This document shows, piece after piece, positions 1 to 5,428 of a stretch of DNA of 10,786 nucleotides. Each line of letters starts with the position of its first letter. Position 1 is the stretch's first letter. The translations under genes were made by a program, and so were the position numbers. Below the pieces are notes generated by a model that ran no database searches, was not told where the DNA came from, and saw only the letters and a program-made list of their open reading frames with translations. The stretch is from positions 1 through 10,786 of the forward strand of contig CALVLO010000044.1 of NCBI GenBank assembly GCA_944338265.1, in the 5' to 3' direction. The DNA is from an uncultured Clostridia bacterium. Its GTDB lineage: Bacteria; Bacillota; Clostridia; Christensenellales; Borkfalkiaceae.

Positions 1-1000
1 CGACCTCGTATTTTCCGACCTGCACGGTGATCTCGTAGTGGATGCCCTTGAAGACGACGGAGATGACCTTGCCTTTGAGCATGCCATCCTCGGGTGCGCA
101 CATGACCACGTCTTCGGGGCGGACGACGACGTCTACGGGCTCGTTGCGCTCGAAGTCGTCCACGCAGTCGAACACCTTGCCGCAGAAGCGCACCTTGCGC
201 TCTCCCACCACGGTACCGTTGAAGATATTGCTCTCGCCGATGAAGTCCGCCACAAAGGTGTTGGCGGGCTCGTTGTAAATATCGGTGGGGGTGCCGATCT
301 GCTGCACGATGCCGTCCGCCATTACGACGATGGTATCCGACATGGTGAGCGCCTCCTCCTGGTCGTGCGTCACATAGATGAAGGTGATGCCGAGGCGGCG
401 GTGCATCTCTTTGAGTTCGATCTGCATCTCCTTGCGCATTTTCAGATCGAGTGCGCCGAGAGGCTCGTCGAGGAGCAAGATCTCGGGCTCGTTGACGATG
501 GCGCGCGCAATGGCGACGCGCTGCTGCTGCCCGCCCGAGAGGGTGGCGATGGAGCGCTTTTCAAAGCCCTCGAGATCGACGAGTGCGAGCGCGCGCTCTA
601 CCTTTTGTGCGATCTCCTTTTTGGTGAGGCGCTCTTTTTTGGTATATTCCTTGCCCTCGGCGTTGCGGTAGGTGTTGAAAACGCGCTTGCACTTGAGTCC
701 GAACGCCACATTCTCGAATACATTGAGATGGGGGAAGAGGGCATAGCGCTGGAACACGGTATTGACGGGGCGCTTGTTGGGCGGGAGGGCGGAGATGTCT
801 TTCCCGTTTAAGAGGATCTTACCGCTCGTGGGAAGGTCGAACCCCGCGATCATGCGGAGCGTCGTCGTCTTGCCGCAGCCGGAGGGACCCAAAAAGGTGA
901 TAAATTCCCCTTTGTTGACGTAGAGGCTCACATGGTCGATGACGAGGTTATCGTCATAGTACTTGGTGACGTCCTGAAGTTCGATGATGTGCTCTGACAT
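1..1000 (-). CDS. potA: PotA, spermidine/putrescine ABC transporter ATPase (partial, 3' end off window)
   Basis: ATP-hydrolysing subunit of a PotABCD-type polyamine importer, acting on the inner face of the membrane. About 333 codons are visible and the frame runs off the left edge without a stop. In order, the protein shows Walker A GPSGCGKTT (residues 38-46), the ABC signature LSGGQQQR (154-161), Walker B ILLLDEP (174-180), a D-loop (ALD, 183-185) and the switch histidine in VTHDQEE (H212). A C-terminal part follows that fits the TOBE/OB regulatory domain (residues after about 235, with NEPANTFVADFIGESN). The start ATG (998-1000) is preceded by AGGAG at a 7-base spacing. Between the Q-loop region and the signature there is a stretch of about 20 extra residues (NTYRNAEGKEYTKKERLT) compared with E. 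coli PotA. The gene lies 15 bases behind the XRE/cupin regulator and is clearly co-transcribed with it. The family call is sure. Polyamine specificity is inferred from similarity and from the regulator next door. Confidence 0.93.
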   Translation of the reverse strand, partial: MSEHIIELQDVTKYYDDNLVIDHVSLYVNKGEFITFLGPSGCGKTTTLRMIAGFDLPTSGKILLNGKDISALPPNKRPVNTVFQRYALFPHLNVFENVAFGLKCKRVFNTYRNAEGKEYTKKERLTKKEIAQKVERALALVDLEGFEKRSIATLSGGQQQRVAIARAIVNEPEILLLDEPLGALDLKMRKEMQIELKEMHRRLGITFIYVTHDQEEALTMSDTIVVMADGIVQQIGTPTDIYNEPANTFVADFIGESNIFNGTVVGERKVRFCGKVFDCVDDFERNEPVDVVVRPEDVVMCAPEDGMLKGKVISVVFKGIHYEITVQVGKYEV

Positions 1001-1015
1001 TGCTTTTCTCCTGTA

Positions 1016-1549
1016 TTAAAAGTTGGGCGGGGTGGAGATCCACAAAAATTTCGCCCGGCTCTTTCCCTTGTTCAAAATGCGGTGCTCGCGATTGGCGGTA
1101 AAATAGAAACTCTCGCCCTTTTTGGCGGGGTGCGCTTTTCCGCCGCAGACGATGGCGATGCGCCCTTCCAAGACGTAGCCGAATTCCTCGCCGTCGTGGG
1201 GGAAGTCCACCTGTGTGGCGGCGCCCGCTTCGAGCTCGACCAAAACGGGCTCCATCATATTCTTCTGCGCGTTGGGGATGACCCAATTCCAGATCATCCC
1301 GTCCGAGCACTTTTCGATGTACTCTTCCTGCGTAAAGACGATCTTCTCCTCCGCATCTTCGCGGAAAAATTCGGCGAGCGTCGTTCCGAGTGCGTTCAAA
1401 ATGTCCACGAGCGTTGCAATGGAGGGGCTCGTGAGGTCGTTTTCGAGCTGCGAGATATATCCCTTCGTCAGTTCGCAGCGGTCGGCGAGCTCCTCCTGTG
1501 TTAAATTGTATTGCTGCCTGAGTTCCCTGATCTTGCCGCCGAGCTGCAT
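1016..1549 (-). CDS. XRE-family regulator with C-terminal cupin domain (PuuR-like)
   Basis: A 177-residue transcription regulator. Residues about 7-62 form a Cro/C1-type helix-turn-helix, with the typical LTQEELADRCELTKGYISQLE core and a PSIATLVDILNALG continuation. Residues about 100-175 form a small cupin barrel (FPHDGEEFGYVLEG, then a GESFYFTANREHR turn) that usually binds a small effector. Proteins of this architecture include E. coli PuuR, which controls putrescine use. The gene lies directly upstream of potA in the same transcript, as in many Bacillota, so control of polyamine uptake and of itself is a reasonable inference. The start ATG (1547-1549) has an AAGGGGG-type ribosome binding site about 5 bases upstream. 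It is the first gene after the promoter at 1652-1680. The domain assignment is sure; the effector and operator are not shown by the sequence. Confidence 0.9.
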   Translation of the reverse strand: MQLGGKIRELRQQYNLTQEELADRCELTKGYISQLENDLTSPSIATLVDILNALGTTLAEFFREDAEEKIVFTQEEYIEKCSDGMIWNWVIPNAQKNMMEPVLVELEAGAATQVDFPHDGEEFGYVLEGRIAIVCGGKAHPAKKGESFYFTANREHRILNKGKSRAKFLWISTPPNF

Positions 1550-1589
1550 GGGTGCCCCCTTGGTTTGATATTTGTAAACTTTTGGTCGC

Positions 1590-1639
1590 TTTTTACGGAA
1601 CTTTCGTAAAAATAAACGAAAAGTTTAATAAAAATAAAC
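1590..1639 (-). promoter_or_regulatory. Candidate operator/leader structure of the regulator-potA operon
   Basis: The AT-rich 5' leader, between the predicted transcription start (about 1645) and the regulator ATG, holds a perfect 8-bp inverted repeat, TTTTTACG (1590-1597) and CGTAAAAA (1605-1612), with a 7-base spacer. The 10-mer AAAAATAAAC occurs at 1608-1617 and again at 1630-1639, 22 bp apart, which is about two helical turns. A second, mutually exclusive pairing AACTTTCGT (1599-1607) with ACGAAAAGTT (1616-1625) has one bulge. These are visible repeats. Their use as an autoregulatory operator or RNA switch is inference. Confidence 0.4.
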
Positions 1640-1651
1640 TCAACGGGTGCT

Positions 1652-1680
1652 ATCATAATATATTGTGCGCGGGAAGTCAA
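1652..1680 (-). promoter_or_regulatory. Sigma-A-type promoter of the regulator-potA operon
   Basis: Read on the minus strand, the -35 box is TTGACT (1675-1680) and the -10 box is TATGAT (1652-1657), with a 17-base spacer. Each box is one mismatch from consensus. Transcription would start near 1645, leaving a leader of about 95 bases before the regulator ATG. It lies just past the rpsT terminator, so the operon has its own start. Confidence 0.75.
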
Positions 1681-1721
1681 CTGTTTGAAGGCGGGAAAAT
1701 ACAAATTTTTCAAAAAATTTT

Positions 1722-1753
1722 ATAAAAAAAGAGCCGTGTGTCCTGCACGGCGC
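1722..1753 (-). terminator. Intrinsic terminator downstream of rpsT
   Basis: On the minus strand, a GC-rich 6-bp stem GCCGTG/CACGGC (1746-1751 with 1733-1738) and a 7-base loop are followed by TCTTTTTTTAT. The stem plus long U-tract is a standard rho-independent terminator. It lies about 70-100 bases after the rpsT stop and before the next promoter. Confidence 0.75.
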
Positions 1754-1774
1754 AAAAAAAGAGGGGAAAACGGC

Positions 1775-1802
1775 AAAAGGGCGCCCGCAATGCGGACGCC
1801 CT
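1775..1802 (-). terminator. GC-rich hairpin after rpsT, weak first terminator
   Basis: An 11-bp stem (1778-1788 with 1792-1802, one G-U wobble on the RNA strand) with a 3-base loop is followed on the minus strand by only a short broken U-run (UUUGCCGUUUU). It sits 20 bases after the rpsT stop. It may be a partial terminator or a 3'-end stabilising hairpin in tandem with the stronger terminator at 1722-1753. Confidence 0.5.
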
Positions 1803-1821
1803 CAAAAGTTTTTTAGTTTGC

Positions 1822-2088
1822 TTACGCGGAGATCGCGGCGAGCTTCTTGGCGAGCTTCGCCTTCTTGTTGGCGGCGTTGTTCTTGTGCAGGATCCCTTTG
1901 CTTGCGGCGGAATCGATGGCGGAGACCGTCTCGGGATAGAGTGCCGTCGCCGTATCCTTATCGCCCGCTTCCACGGCGGCAAGGAACTTCTTGATGCTCG
2001 TTTTGAGAGCGGACTTGATCATCTTATTCTCTTTCGTCTTCTTCTCGGTCACGAGTACGCGCTTCTTCGCAGATTTGATGTTGGGCAC
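1822..2088 (-). CDS. rpsT: 30S ribosomal protein S20
   Basis: Small basic protein of 88 residues that binds 16S rRNA in the 30S subunit. The N-terminus PNIKSAKKR and the C-terminal block GILHKNNAANKKAKLAKKL are diagnostic of S20, and the length is normal for the family. The start is taken as GTG at 2086-2088, because AAGGAGT lies 8 bases upstream and the protein then begins at the usual place. An upstream in-frame TTG (2104-2106) would overlap that ribosome binding site and add six non-conserved residues. The gene stands alone, with its own promoter upstream and two hairpins downstream. It is divergent from murI. A non-AUG start is notable because E. coli rpsT also uses one (UUG), where it is linked to autogenous control. 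Confidence 0.95.
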   Translation of the reverse strand: MPNIKSAKKRVLVTEKKTKENKMIKSALKTSIKKFLAAVEAGDKDTATALYPETVSAIDSAASKGILHKNNAANKKAKLAKKLAAISA

Positions 2089-2118
2089 GATATTTACTCC
2101 TTCCAAATGGCTTTATTC

Positions 2119-2148
2119 TTGATAACTGTTGCTATTTTAGCATAAAAT
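2119..2148 (+). promoter_or_regulatory. Possible murI promoter
   Basis: TTGATA (2119-2124) and TAAAAT (2143-2148) lie 18 bases apart on the plus strand, giving a leader of about 75 bases before the murI ATG. The elements overlap the rpsT promoter on the other strand. The match is fair but the region is AT-rich, so chance matches are likely. Confidence 0.4.
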
Positions 2149-2162
2149 ACAGTGCTTGTAAA
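2134..2162 (-). promoter_or_regulatory. rpsT promoter with extended -10
   Basis: On the minus strand TTTACA (2157-2162) is followed after 17 bases by TAAAAT (2134-2139). The -10 box is preceded by TGC, an extended -10 motif. Upstream of the -35 box lies an A-rich stretch (complement of about 2163-2195) that could act as an UP element, as is common for ribosomal protein genes. The leader is about 40 bases. Confidence 0.65.
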
Positions 2163-2180
2163 CTGTTTTTTATCTTGAAA

Positions 2181-2196
2181 TACAAAAAATTTTGTA
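2181..2196. repeat. AT-rich palindrome between rpsT and murI
   Basis: TACAAAA (2181-2187) and TTTTGTA (2190-2196) form a perfect inverted repeat around a 2-base centre. It lies upstream of the rpsT -35 box and inside the murI leader. It could be a protein-binding site or simply AT-rich promoter DNA. No regulator is indicated. Confidence 0.35.
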
Positions 2197-2229
2197 AATT
2201 CTCCCGCAATGCGGGGGTGGGAGGGGCGC

Positions 2230-3018
2230 ATGGTGCGCATCGGCGTCTTTGACAGCGGGATCGGCGGGCTGACCGTCCTTGCGGCGTGCAGGCGGCTGCT
2301 TCCCGCCGTCCGCTTTTATTATTTGGGAGATAACGGGCACGCGCCCTACGGGAGCCGCCCGCGCGAGGAGATCGCTTCCCTTGCCCTGCGGGCGATGGGG
2401 CGGTTTGCGCGGCTCGGGGTGGATGGGGCAGTGATTGCCTGCAATACCGTTACCGCCGTGTGCATCGGGCGGCTCCGTGCGGCGTGCGGTTTTCCCGTCA
2501 TCGGCATGGAGCCCGCCGTCCGCCCCGCGGCGCTTGCCTGCAAGCATGTGCTCGTGCTCGCGACCCCGCGCACGGCGGAGAGCGGCAGGCTGCAAGCCTT
2601 GATCGCGCGCTGCCGCGGCTGCAACTTTGAGGTATGTGCCTTGCCGCATCTTGCGGGGGCGATCGAGGGTGCGCTCACCCGCGGGGAAAGGCTGACCCTT
2701 TCCGACCACCTGCCTCGCGGCTTGTATGACGGCGTGGTGCTCGGCTGTACGCACTATGCCTTTTTTCGTGAAGAAATTGCCCGTTTTTACGGCTGTAAGG
2801 TGTTCGACGGCGGGGAGGGGACGGCGCGCCGCTTAAAAAGCGTGCTGAAATTAGGGATGGATGACCACGCTAAACCCCCACAGACCACCGTAAATCCGAA
2901 CATTTGTTTTAATCAAAATTGCAAAGAAAGGGGTGCCAAAGGGGTGATTTTCCTCGGAAAATCGCGAAAAATCAATGAAAGCGTCTACAAAACAAACATT
3001 TGTTTCAGAAAAATATGA
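2230..3018 (+). CDS. murI: Glutamate racemase
   Basis: Cytoplasmic, cofactor-independent enzyme of 262 residues that interconverts L- and D-glutamate. It supplies the D-Glu that MurD, further right in this window, adds to the peptidoglycan precursor. Visible motifs are DSGIGG (8-13), YLGD...PYGSR (31-43), the first catalytic cysteine in ACNT (C71) and the second in GCTHY (C173). The start ATG 2230-2232 is chosen because GGGAGGGG lies just upstream and the protein then begins MVRIGVFDSG as expected. An ATG at 2209 has no ribosome binding site and adds a non-conserved heptapeptide. Total length is normal. From about residue 215 the protein becomes rich in Asn, Lys and Ile and the DNA turns A-rich, unlike the GC-rich core, and the usual FFTTG-like segment is hard to see (possibly degenerate as VIFLGKS). 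The function call is firm; whether the C-terminus is ancestral is open. Confidence 0.92.
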   Translation: MVRIGVFDSGIGGLTVLAACRRLLPAVRFYYLGDNGHAPYGSRPREEIASLALRAMGRFARLGVDGAVIACNTVTAVCIGRLRAACGFPVIGMEPAVRPAALACKHVLVLATPRTAESGRLQALIARCRGCNFEVCALPHLAGAIEGALTRGERLTLSDHLPRGLYDGVVLGCTHYAFFREEIARFYGCKVFDGGEGTARRLKSVLKLGMDDHAKPPQTTVNPNICFNQNCKERGAKGVIFLGKSRKINESVYKTNICFRKI

Positions 3019-3046
3019 AAAAAATCATAAAAACGGGGATTTTTTT
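3018..3046. repeat. A-tract/T-tract inverted repeat upstream of mraZ promoter
   Basis: AAAAAAATC (3018-3026) is the exact complement of GATTTTTTT (3038-3046), with an 11-base spacer. It begins on the last base of the murI stop. The stem is nearly all A-T, so it would be a poor terminator. The T-run lies about 13-20 bases upstream of the mraZ -35 box, where an UP element or DNA bend could act. Confidence 0.45.
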
Positions 3047-3070
3047 GGTCAAAGGTGGTTGACAGTGGTC
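3046..3070 (+). promoter_or_regulatory. Predicted MraZ operator, three TGGTY repeats
   Basis: TGGTC (3046-3050), TGGTT (3056-3060) and TGGTC (3066-3070) are separated by exactly 5 bases each, a 10-bp period that puts all three on one helix face. The E. coli MraZ site is known to be three TGGGN repeats with 5-base spacers. The geometry is the same here, with T in place of the third G. The site overlaps the -35 box of the promoter directly upstream of mraZ, so occupancy should block RNA polymerase. The repeats are seen; binding by MraZ is inferred. Confidence 0.65.
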
Positions 3071-3087
3071 AGATCATCTGATATAAT
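3059..3087 (+). promoter_or_regulatory. Consensus promoter of the mra/dcw cluster
   Basis: TTGACA (3059-3064) and TATAAT (3082-3087) are both perfect sigma-A consensus boxes with a 17-base spacer. Transcription would start near 3094, giving a leader of about 50 bases before the mraZ ATG. This is the strongest promoter in the window and fits a start point for the whole cell-wall cluster downstream. Confidence 0.88.
3069..3081. repeat. Perfect 13-bp palindrome in the mraZ promoter spacer
   Basis: TCAGAT-C-ATCTGA is a perfect 6+1+6 inverted repeat that ends on the base before the -10 box and overlaps the third TGGTY repeat. Its position between -35 and -10 is that of a classical repressor site for a symmetric dimer. 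No cognate regulator can be identified in the window. Confidence 0.45.
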
Positions 3088-3108
3088 AGTGCCTGTAATA
3101 CCGAGAAA

Positions 3109-3122
3109 GCCCGAAGTCGGGC
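3109..3122 (+). promoter_or_regulatory. Small hairpin in the mraZ leader RNA
   Basis: GCCCG (3109-3113) pairs with CGGGC (3118-3122) around AAGT, about 20 bases before the mraZ ATG. There is no U-tract after it, so it is not a terminator. It may stabilise the mRNA 5' end or affect access to the weak GAAGG ribosome binding site (3132-3136). Confidence 0.35.
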
Positions 3123-3142
3123 AATTTGAGTGAAGGCAAGCC

Positions 3143-3586
3143 ATGAAGTTTCTCAGCGGGAAGGTCGCCCACCAGTTGGACGCGAAAAACAGAATACGCA
3201 TTCCCGCCAAGTACAGGGCGGCGTTTCCCAAAGGGGAGCAGCTCTACTTCGTGGAGTATGCGCCGAACTGCATCTCGGTCATGCCCGAATCGGTGCTCGG
3301 GGCAAAACTCGCCTCCTTCGACGAGGTCAACCCCGGCGATCCCGAGATGATGGACGCCAAGCGCCGCATCCTCAGCTCCATCGATGAAGTGGTGGAGGAT
3401 GCACAGGGCAGAGCGCAGCTTCCTAAGACCTTCCGCGAATATGCGGGGCTCGTCAAGGATGTGATCACCGTCGGTATGGGCGATTACGTCGAGATCTGGG
3501 CGCAGGAGCAGTTCGAGGCTTCCGTCGGCAAAATGAGCATCCAACAGGCGAACGCGCTCGCGTACAAGCGCAGCACGGAGCAATGA
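3143..3586 (+). CDS. mraZ: MraZ, transcriptional regulator of the dcw cluster
   Basis: A 147-residue DNA-binding protein made of two AbrB/SpoVT-like half-domains. Each carries the family's DxxxR signature: DAKNR followed by IPAKYR (residues 13-25), and DAQGR followed by LPKTFREYAGL (86 onwards). The length is typical. MraZ proteins form rings that bind direct repeats near their own promoter and control the cluster. Matching repeats are present at 3046-3070. The ATG has a modest GAAGG site 6 bases upstream. The stop codon overlaps the rsmH start (ATGA at 3583-3586), so the two are translationally coupled. Confidence 0.97.
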   Translation: MKFLSGKVAHQLDAKNRIRIPAKYRAAFPKGEQLYFVEYAPNCISVMPESVLGAKLASFDEVNPGDPEMMDAKRRILSSIDEVVEDAQGRAQLPKTFREYAGLVKDVITVGMGDYVEIWAQEQFEASVGKMSIQQANALAYKRSTEQ

Positions 3587-4521
3587 GCGCGCAGGAGTAC
3601 CACCGCCCGATCATGGTGGAGGAGGTGCTCGAAGGGCTTGCCATCCGCCCGGGAGGCATTTACTTCGACGGGACGGCAGGCGGCGGGGGACATTCCTTTG
3701 CCATCCTCGCGAGCGATCCCACCGTGCGGCTCATCGCGACGGATAAAGACGGCGATGCGATCAGCGCAGCCGAGGCGCGCTTACAGCCCTTTGCGGGCAG
3801 GTACCGCCTCTACCGCAGCGACTTCAAAAACTATGCCGAGGTGCTGCAGGCGGCAGGGATAGAGCTGCTCGACGGATTTTTGCTCGACTTGGGCATTTCC
3901 TCTCATCAAATCGATACGCCCGCGCGCGGGTTTGCCTATATGGCAGATGATGCACCGCTGGATATGCGCATGGATGACCGCGCAACGCTCACGGCAGAGA
4001 CGGTCGTCAACGAATACAGCGAAGAGGCGCTCATCCGCATTCTCAGAGAGTACGGCGAAGAGGCGTTCGCGCCCGCCATCGTAAGAAGGATCGCCGCCGT
4101 GCGCAAGACGGAGCGCATCCGCACCTGCGGAAGCCTCCGTGCCATCATCGAGGCGAGCGTGCCCGCGAAATACCGCTTTCATGCCTGCTCCCGCAAGACC
4201 TTTCAGGCGATCCGCATCGAGGTCAACGGCGAGCTTGCGGGGCTCAGAGAGTGCCTTACGGGGCTTCTCAGAAGGCTCAGACCGGGCGGCAGGGCATGTG
4301 TACTCACCTTCCATTCGCTGGAAGATAGAATCGTCAAAGAGGTGTTCCGCTCCATGAGCGAGGGGTGCATCTGCCCCAAGAGCTTCCCCGTGTGTGTATG
4401 CGGCAGGAAGCAGGAGATCGAGATCGTCAACAAAAAGCCCATCACGGCGCGCCGTGAAGAGGTGGAAGCGAACCCGAGAAGTTCAAGTGCAAAACTCAGG
4501 ATCGCCCGCAAATCAGAATGA
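3583..4521 (+). CDS. rsmH: 16S rRNA (cytosine-1402 N4) methyltransferase RsmH
   Basis: SAM-dependent methyltransferase of 312 residues that modifies N4 of C1402 in the decoding centre of 16S rRNA. Motifs in order are YHRPIM (6-11), the SAM-binding loop DGTAGGGGHS (29-38), DLGISSHQ (102-109), the MRMD block, TFQAIRIEVNGEL, FHSLEDR (243-249), a C-x-C...C-x-C cluster (C262, C264, C271, C273) and the C-terminal NPRSSSAKLR. All are standard for RsmH. The region before TFQAIRI reads HACSRK rather than the common HPAKR type. The ATG overlaps the mraZ stop. The gene's own stop overlaps an ATG at 4518 that is the alternative start of the next gene. Confidence 0.97.
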   Translation: MSAQEYHRPIMVEEVLEGLAIRPGGIYFDGTAGGGGHSFAILASDPTVRLIATDKDGDAISAAEARLQPFAGRYRLYRSDFKNYAEVLQAAGIELLDGFLLDLGISSHQIDTPARGFAYMADDAPLDMRMDDRATLTAETVVNEYSEEALIRILREYGEEAFAPAIVRRIAAVRKTERIRTCGSLRAIIEASVPAKYRFHACSRKTFQAIRIEVNGELAGLRECLTGLLRRLRPGGRACVLTFHSLEDRIVKEVFRSMSEGCICPKSFPVCVCGRKQEIEIVNKKPITARREEVEANPRSSSAKLRIARKSE

Positions 4522-4562
4522 ACGGGCGGCAGCAAGAATACAGTAATAAGGAGACAACAGCT

Positions 4563-5417
4563 ATGGCAAGGCTTGCGATCATGGAGGAAGCAGTACAGAC
4601 GCGGCGCGGGGAGCGCCGTGAGGAGGCGCGCGCCGTTACGGCGGAAGAGCGCGCTCATTCCGATCAGATCTCCGAAAATTATCGCAGGCTGATGTTCGAT
4701 GACGCGGCGTCCTGGTCGACGGCTGCGGAGCGGGCGGAGGAGCCTGCGGAGACCTTCCGCGGCTTGCGTGCCGAGGCATATGCGCCCGTGCGCGAAGCGG
4801 CGCCCGTCTTCGAGACGCCCGCCGTCCAAGAGCCCGAGCTCTCGCCCAACAACACGGCGCAGCGCCTTGCCGATTACGTTGCCTATCCCACGTCGAGCAA
4901 GAAGGTGCTCTTTGAGGGGCTTGCCTATAAAAACGGCGAACTCATCGATACCCGCGCGCCCGCGGCGCCCGTCGCAGAGGCGGTCGTCATGCCCGCAGCG
5001 CCTGCGGCAGTTCCCGCCGCGCCAGCTGCACCCGCAGCCGTTCCCGCGGCAGCGCCCGTTCAGGCGCCTGCCGAGGACGATGCGCTTCCTACCCGCCGCA
5101 CGATGGATACGCTCCGCCGCGCGGAAGAGGCTGCAACGGAGACCTCCGTGCGCTCCAATCCCTTGGCTGCGCTTTCCCTCAAAACCAAACTCGTGCTGTG
5201 CGCCGTTGCTGCGGCGATCGTGCTCGCCATCGTCATCATCTGCATCAATACGGGGCTTTTGAGTTCGGTGAATGCCGATATCCTTACCAAAAACGAGCGC
5301 CTTGCAGAGCTTAGCGAGAGCTATGCCGCCGTGCAGGAAGAACTTGCCGGGCTGCACGATCCCGACTTCATCGCGCAGTGGGCGCAGCAGAACGGCATGG
5401 TGCTCGGCGTAGAGTAA
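4563..5417 (+). CDS. ftsL: FtsL-like cell-division membrane protein with long cytoplasmic N-terminus
   Basis: About 284 residues with one transmembrane helix at roughly 210-232 (LVLCAVAAAIVLAIVIICI...), then a short extracytoplasmic coiled-coil-like part (LTKNERLAELSESYAAVQEEL) that ends in IAQWAQQNGMVLG. The TM-plus-coil end and its place between rsmH and the PBP gene fit FtsL, which with DivIC/FtsB and DivIB/FtsQ activates the septal PBP. FtsL proteins are usually about 90-130 residues. Here the cytoplasmic part is about 210 residues: a charged segment (1-60), a middle segment, and a low-complexity Ala/Pro stretch (about 131-171) with a repeated PAAPAAVPA unit. The start at ATG 4563 is favoured by AAGGAG 9 bases upstream. 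The in-frame ATG at 4518, overlapping the rsmH stop, would add 15 residues. The assignment rests on context and topology, not on strong sequence similarity. Confidence 0.72.
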   Translation: MARLAIMEEAVQTRRGERREEARAVTAEERAHSDQISENYRRLMFDDAASWSTAAERAEEPAETFRGLRAEAYAPVREAAPVFETPAVQEPELSPNNTAQRLADYVAYPTSSKKVLFEGLAYKNGELIDTRAPAAPVAEAVVMPAAPAAVPAAPAAPAAVPAAAPVQAPAEDDALPTRRTMDTLRRAEEAATETSVRSNPLAALSLKTKLVLCAVAAAIVLAIVIICINTGLLSSVNADILTKNERLAELSESYAAVQEELAGLHDPDFIAQWAQQNGMVLGVE

Positions 5418-5428
5418 ACGCTGTTTTC

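Noticed and set aside
38..811. A 257-codon open frame on the plus strand
   Set aside because: Antisense to potA, which shows every ABC ATPase motif in the minus-strand frame.
2209..2229. Upstream ATG for murI
   Set aside because: It has no ribosome binding site, sits in a small hairpin (CCCGC-AAT-GCGGG) and adds residues not seen in glutamate racemases. ATG 2230 has a strong site.
2946..2963. Inverted repeat GATTTTC-CTCG-GAAAATC as a terminator or operator
   Set aside because: It lies inside the murI reading frame, has no T-tract after it and no link to a promoter; probably chance in A/T-rich sequence.
3018..3046. Reading the A/T inverted repeat as a murI terminator
   Set aside because: The stem is almost all A-U with only one G-C pair, too weak for a convincing intrinsic terminator.
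3094..3142. Riboswitch or T-box in the mraZ leader
   Set aside because: The leader is only about 50 bases with one small hairpin, too short for any known class.
4954..5075. DNA tandem repeat in the ftsL-like gene
   Set aside because: The repeat is imperfect and explained by low-complexity Ala/Pro coding, not by a mobile or regulatory repeat.
4203..5357. A 384-codon open frame on the minus strand
   Set aside because: Antisense to rsmH and the ftsL-like gene. Its glycine/arginine-rich middle simply mirrors the Ala/Pro linker of the plus-strand gene.
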